This document shows positions 59,036-64,000 of a stretch of DNA of 64,000 nt, one piece after another; the first letter of the stretch is position 1; every line of letters starts with the position of its first letter. The notes beneath the pieces are model-generated. The model was not told the DNA's origin. It made no database searches and worked only from the letters and a program-made list of their open reading frames with translations. The position numbers and the translations under genes are program-made. This DNA is from Cryptomeria japonica (Eukaryota > Streptophyta > Pinopsida > Cupressales > Cupressaceae): NCBI RefSeq assembly GCF_030272615.1, contig NC_081415.1:192290270-192354269 (forward strand), read 5' to 3'.

Positions 59036-61680
59036 TCTAATCATAACACCAACTATAATTAAACCCTTTCAATAGTTAAACCCTAACTCTAATTAACTAT
59101 AACCTTAACCCTAAACCCTAATCCATCTAATTGAATGATAATTTCAACTCTGAACTTAACTCTAACCATACAATTAAACCCTACCTAAAAATTGAACCTT
59201 AATCTAAACCTATAATTGAACCATAACTCTAATATGAACCCTAACACTAATTAAACCTTAATAATAATTGAATTCTAGCCCATAGCCTAACCTTAATTGA
59301 GATTCAACCCTAATTTAACCCTAACCATAATTCAATTAAATCACAAACCCTAATTCTAAGCCTAATTGAACTCCAATACTACCCCTAACTATAATTAAAA
59401 TATTGCCATAACCTTAATTAAACCTTTATGCTAACATAACCCTAATCATAATTAAACCTTTATGCTAACATAATCATAACCCTAAGTAAACATTAAAATG
59501 CTAACCTTAAAATCATTCTTTATCATATAATCCTAACCCTCATATCATGCTTTATCCTTAAACCCTAACCCTATTTGAATCGAAACATTAACTCTAACCT
59601 TAATTAAGCCTAAATTAATTATAATACTAAGCCTAATGATAATCATATCACTAACCATAACCATAACACTAAAACTTTTAACACTAAACTTAATCCTAAA
59701 CTTTACCCTAAACTCAAACCTCAACCATAATTCTAATCCTAAACTTAACTTTAACATAAACCCTAAGCCTAAGCCTAACCCTAACCATGATATAAAACCT
59801 AACCATAATCATAATCCTAACCCTAAACCATAACCCAAACCCTTACCCTAACCCTAACCAAAATTGTAATCCCTAACCTTGACCATAATCCTAATCCTAA
59901 CCCTAGCCCTAACCCTAAACCTAACCCTACCCATTATATAAATCTTAATAATAATCCTAACACTAACCCTAACCATGATGTAAATTTGAACCCTAGCCAT
60001 AACCCTAACCCTAAACCCTAATCCTAACCATAATCCTAAGCCTAACCATTATCCTAAGCCTAAGCCTAACCCTAACTATAATCCTAATCCTTAATCCAAA
60101 TCATAATCCCAACTGTAACCCTAGATATCACCCTAACCATGATGTATACCCTAATCATAATCCTAACCCTAAACCTTACACTAACTAGAACCATAACCCT
60201 AACCATGATGTCAACCCTAACCCTAACCATGATGTAAACCCTAACCCTAGCCATAATCCTAACCATAACAATAAACCTAAACCCTAAGTCTAAACATAAC
60301 ACTAACCCTAACCTCAATCGTGATGTAACTATAATCCAAACCTATCCACAACCTAACCCTAATGATAATCCTATCCCTAACCATAACCATAACACGAAAC
60401 CTTCACAAACGATGATTGCAACTAACACAATGTGTCAGGAGCTTTCGCAATTTTGAGACTTCATGGGTCTATACCATCTGTTGACCCGCGAGATGACAAT
60501 ATCGACTAACACAACATGTTAGGTGCTTTCAGATTTTTGCACCAGACCTAATAAATGCATTCTCTACCATCACGAAACAACGATTGCGACTAACATGGGT
60601 TGTTATGCACTTTCGCAATTTCCCGACTTCATAGGTCAAACCATCTATTCACCCACTGGATGATGATTGTGACTAACACAGAGTTTTAAGCGCTTCCATA
60701 GTTTCACATGAACATACATAGCCGATTGTGACTTTCATCATTTCGCTACTTCGCATATTAAGCCCAATCTGTTAACCCGTGAAACGACGATTATAACTAA
60801 CACGACCTATTTTTCACGGATTCTAAGCCTAAAACTAACTATATATCTAACCCAAAACCTAACCCTTAATCCTTAACCCTAATCCCTCTAACTGAATGAT
60901 AACCCTAAACTCAACTCTAGCCATATATTTGAACCCTAAATACAACTTGATCCCTAATCTAAGCATTTAATTGAACCCTATTCTTAAACTTAACCATTTT
61001 CCTCAATTGTAACCATAATTGAATCCTAGCCCTAAACTTAACCCTAACCCTAATTGAACTCTAATCCTAACCCCGATCCAACGCAAACCCTAATCCTAAT
61101 TGAAGTGTAATACTAATATAACCCTAACCATAATGTAGTTGAATAACAACCCTAATTCTAACCATAATTAAACTCTAGGATTAACTGTAACTGAACCCTT
61201 ATAATAACGTAACCTTAAAATTAACCTTAACTGCAATTACTATTTAAACCCTATTTTTTTTACCACAACCATAACCCCAAAGTGACCTTGATTGTAAATC
61301 CAACCTATGCTTGATGTTATACCCAATCTATATGTTAACATAACCCATAACCCTAATTAAATTCTAACCCTAACCTTCAAACAAAGCTCTATTATATAGT
61401 CAAAAACCTAACAACATGCTTTATCCTTAAATCCTAACCCTTTCGGAGTCATAACACTAACTCTAACCTTAATTTAGTTGTAATGCTAACCCTAATCCTA
61501 ATTAAACCTTATCCCTAACCCTAATACTGATTCTAATTGAACCTCAACCCTTACCCCAAGTATTATCCTACAATAATTTCTCTAATCGTTAACTAAAACC
61601 AAATATAACTATTATTTTATCTATAATACTATAACTCCCTCTAATCTAGACCCTAACCCTAACTTGATAATGACCCAAAA
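59036..61680 (-). repeat. Telomere-like tract, CCCTAA orientation
   Basis: About 2.6 kb of degenerate CCCTAACCCTAA with frequent AATTGAACCCTAA and ATAATCCTAACC variants, reading in the strand opposite to the preceding 470 bp. Interrupted at 60405-60830 by unrelated satellite. The ORFs here (Asn/Pro/Lys repeats) are not genes. Confidence 0.9.
60405..60830. repeat. Satellite patch, about 86-bp unit
   Basis: Five or so units carrying ACGATTGCGACTAACACxxxxTGTTxxGxxCTTTCGCAATTT and ACTTCATxGGTCxxACCATCTxTTxACCC. Anchor motifs start near 60411, 60495, 60581, 60664 and 60786. It lies inside the telomere-like tract, which resumes on both sides. Confidence 0.75.
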
Positions 61681-62011
61681 CCTAACTTTATATCTAATTA
61701 GTTATTTAATAATGCATTTAATAATATTATAACTAAAAATAATTTAAAATAATAATATAATACATTTAAAATATTTTAAATTTATATTATGAATATTATT
61801 TTCAATAAATTATAAAATAATATCATAATAATCAAAACAATATAAATTAATAATAATAATATATTATAATAATGTTACACAAACAAATAGAAAATAATAA
61901 TAATAATTGTAATAATAATATTACATATTATTGCAACAAACAATAATAATATAATATTATATAGTTCTATTTTGAATTTTTTATTGTTTCCCATGTTGCC
62001 CGCGACTGCTA
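61681..62011. other. Very AT-rich stretch
   Basis: ATAAT/ATTAT-type simple sequence with no gene. Confidence 0.6.
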
Positions 62012-62166
62012 CTAGCTTACATATATTTGATTTTAATCAAATATATATATAATACACCGAGAGATATCCTTATCGAGGCACCTATTTTTATCATTTACGC
62101 GAACTCTAATAGACACCTCGGCGTATTATATATATATTTGATTAAAATCAAATATATGTAAGCTAG
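62012..62166. mobile_element. MITE-like hairpin, 50-bp arms
   Basis: Arms 62012-62061 and 62117-62166 are reverse complements with one mismatch in 50 (A at 62056 against the complement of G at 62122). Loop 55 bp. TA flanks the GCTTACATATATTTG ends on both sides, consistent with a TA target duplication, though the arms themselves read through it. No coding capacity. Near-perfect arms imply recent origin or selection for folding. Confidence 0.75.
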
Positions 62167-62257
62167 TTTACAAATCTTACAAATATTTTGTTTTGGGCAT
62201 TGCTTCTTAATTCAATATTTAGATTTGAGATAGAAAATTTAAAGGAAAAATTTTCAG

Positions 62258-62491
62258 CCCAAGTTGTGTGCAAATGAGAACTGCTTGGTGGGAAAAGTAT
62301 TTGTTGTGGTTGGAAATCCTACCGGCGGGAGAAAACAGTTTGAAAATATAGTTTGCGCGGGATTAAAGCAAACGGGAATAAGCTTGGTAACGGCGAACGG
62401 GATGCGTTAAATATGGCCCACATCTGACAGGTTTTCTGCAACACGCATGACGAGAGAGGAAATTTGAGGGAGCATGTGCTGTTTAAGCCAG
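62258..62491 (+). repeat. Inverted orphan copy of WAK upstream module
   Basis: Reverse-complement match to 50871-51112, including TTTGCGCGGGATTAAAGC, GGTAACGGCGAACGGGATGCG, CACATCTGACAGGTTTTC and GCTGTTTAAGCCAG. In this orientation it would drive transcription to the right, but no WAK sequence follows. Confidence 0.8.
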
Positions 62492-62852
62492 CCCCCAAGG
62501 AATGGCTACAGAGTATTTCGTGTTTTAAAACTTGACTTGACTTTTGGATAGACAACAGCCCACAAATTAGGTAGGTCACTACTACATTGGATTTAAGACA
62601 TTAATTTAAGACAAAAGTAATACATGTTTTTGTTTTATATTTAAATTACTTTTTTATATTTTAATTGTCTTAAATAACAAACCACTTTTTCTAATTAATA
62701 ATAAACTATTATATGGACTTGATATTAGTTCGCGCTCAACACAGCGTCTCCTGCTTCATTTGGTTGCAACAGCAAGCCCAACTCACTGTCTATAGTAGCA
62801 ACAACAGCTCCATTCATTAGAAACTGGCAGCAGGGGCGGCAACATCACCGGG
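62492..62852. other. Gap before a possible small gene
   Basis: AT-rich, becoming GC-richer from about 62730. No gene recognised. Confidence 0.4.
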
Positions 62853-63020
62853 ATGCAGCTGTTAACAGCGGCGAGAAGAGTTTTTATGGTATGGCGGGAA
62901 GTTTTCTATGGCCTGGGTATCTTCTTCAACCCGTGTCATGCACTGTGTCGATTCAACATTCTAAGAGTGAGCTGCAAACTGTCCAAGTTTAAAACTCTAG
63001 GTTATGCTGCAAGCGGGTAA
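62853..63020 (+). CDS. Possible short coding exon, unknown
   Basis: A 55-codon ORF (MQLLTAARRVFMVWREVFYG...) from ATG at 62853 to TAA at 63018, in a GC-richer island at 62730-63000 in an AT-rich region. It is the first coding-like stretch downstream of the orphan promoter-like module at 62258-62491. Amphipathic N-terminus with Arg and no acidic residue before Glu16, as in an organelle-targeting peptide. It is short and has no recognised family; it may be a first exon, or chance. Confidence 0.25.
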   Translation: MQLLTAARRVFMVWREVFYGLGIFFNPCHALCRFNILRVSCKLSKFKTLGYAASG

Positions 63021-63605
63021 TAAATTTTTCTTTTTGAGCCTGTAGATCTCCTTCATTTTGTTTGCAATGTACTGGGTATCCCTTGCTCTATTATTTGAAT
63101 TTGTGAAATTGAAAGAATTATCTGCCCTAATTTGAAGTGGGCATTCTAGATGGAACACAGGATTTCGTTTGATTTGTTTGTAATGTATTGAACACAGGAC
63201 TCTTGGAAGTTGCTGCCCCCCCCTACTTTTCTGTGGGTGGGGGTGAGCACACATCGGCTGGGGGGTTAGGTTAATTGCGGGGCTTTGCTAGTTGCAGCTT
63301 TTTCAAGTGTGTGAGTTTATGCTTCCTTCCCTGCTCCACCTACCCTTGTTTCTATTCCCATCTATGACTCTGCTTCTGGGTTTCAATCTTTAACTGCTCG
63401 AACTCCAACTGAAGGATCTACTGCTCGATCTCGAATTGAATATGTTCCCAGCTCTGTTGCTGGGTATCGAAATGATGAAATAGGCTAGCCGGAAGGGCGA
63501 AGGTTGGGCCCATATCGAATTAGCTCCATCGCTCATATTTACACACGCAGATGGAAGATTTTCGTGAAATCACCGAACCAATTTATGATACAATAATAGG
63601 GCTTA
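63021..63605. other. Non-coding stretch
   Basis: No gene recognised. C- and G-rich short runs near 63210-63260. Confidence 0.4.
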
Positions 63606-63701
63606 GGAAATGTGGCTAATCGTCAATTTTTGGATTGTAATGATGATGTTGAAGGAAATGTGGCTAATCGTCAATTTTTGGATTGTAATGATGATGTTGA
63701 A
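63606..63701 (+). repeat. 48-bp perfect tandem duplication
   Basis: Unit GGAAATGTGGCTAATCGTCA... to GATGATGTTGAA occurs twice without change (63606-63653 and 63654-63701). 48 is a multiple of three. One frame reads GNVANRQFLDCNDDVE twice and then KPCKNCLYKDAF before a stop; another gives a 74-codon ORF (63610-63834). Neither is recognisable as a gene. Confidence 0.8.
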
Positions 63702-64000
63702 AAACCATGCAAAAATTGTTTATACAAAGATGCATTTTAAAGAGGACCTTAGAAAGCTTATTTTGATTGTATTGTGTAAGCATCCAAACCACATGAAAGT
63801 ATTTGCCCTACTTTTCAGCTTAGAAGAAAACTGATTCGTTAGTGTCTAAGGCTTGAGACGTGTCTATTTTACTGCCAAATCCTATCATATGGTTGCCTAG
63901 TCTTCGTTTTAATTTTTATTCCATTCAACTTCTGAGAAATGTCTAGATACCTAGAACTTGGTTAAATTATGTGGTTTGAAGGATACTTTAGCCTAAAGTT
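63702..64000. other. Window end, nothing recognised
   Basis: AT-rich sequence without a recognisable feature beyond the tail of a 74-codon ORF. Confidence 0.4.

Noticed and set aside
59545-60317. Asn/Pro/Lys- and Val/Arg-rich ORFs
   Set aside because: They are produced by telomere-like repeat translation.
58565-61680. A true chromosome end
   Set aside because: The repeats are degenerate, change strand, and are flanked by ordinary DNA on both sides within the window.

Overview
The window looks like nuclear DNA of a seed plant, most likely a gymnosperm (conifer-like). It is strongly AT-rich, gene-poor and dominated by layers of decayed transposons. The few recognisable genes belong to land-plant families: a DYW-type PPR protein, wall-associated kinases (WAK) and a plant A1B aspartic protease. 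A multi-kilobase degenerate telomere-like tract is present. The species call is inference; no organelle, rRNA or tRNA sequence was recognised.

Layout. 1-621: AT-rich LTR-like remnant. 1445-4084 (+): intact intronless DYW PPR gene, the only complete gene seen. 4754-7560: decayed LTR/Ty3-gypsy-like debris. 11854-15720 (-): a WAK locus with an intact kinase exon but a wrecked ectodomain, whose exon fragment exists as a 175-bp inverted duplication (15283-15690) able to form a hairpin. 16821-17812: non-autonomous TIR element with a 4-bp target duplication. 18792-27305: inverted-repeat-flanked purine-rich region into which a full-length Ty1-copia element (20819-27020, 370-bp LTRs, TSD TAGGG) has inserted; its pol is dead, mostly through CAG-to-TAG changes. 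27675-35985 and 36643-45776: two large (8-9 kb) Sola-like DNA transposons, side by side. Each has GGGTGA... terminal inverted repeats, a decayed DFAENY-type transposase, palindromic subterminal motifs and a large internal array of palindromes. Each uses a different palindrome dialect. The first also holds a 5'-truncated LINE with a clean 16-17-bp target duplication. The second carries an intact, convergent 464-codon ORF of unknown function. 48880-50801 (-): a second WAK gene with an intact two-exon ectodomain and no adjacent kinase. 51115-51210: PPR relic. About 51945-52285: LINE ORF1 relic. 56560-56917: relic of an A1B aspartic protease. 58565-61680: telomere-like tract whose strand flips at about 59040, containing a patch of about 86-bp satellite. 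62012-62166: near-perfect MITE-like hairpin. 62258-62491: inverted copy of the upstream region of the second WAK gene.

How parts relate. The two WAK loci lie on the same strand and share intron sequence. They are complementary in what survives: ectodomain at 50 kb, kinase at 12 kb. The splice phases match, so either both are broken tandem paralogs or one gene is read across a 36.7-kb, transposon-filled intron. The most novel material is the Sola-like transposon family: three related elements in 29 kb, with 4-bp target duplications, self-complementary subterminal repeats and a possible second protein.
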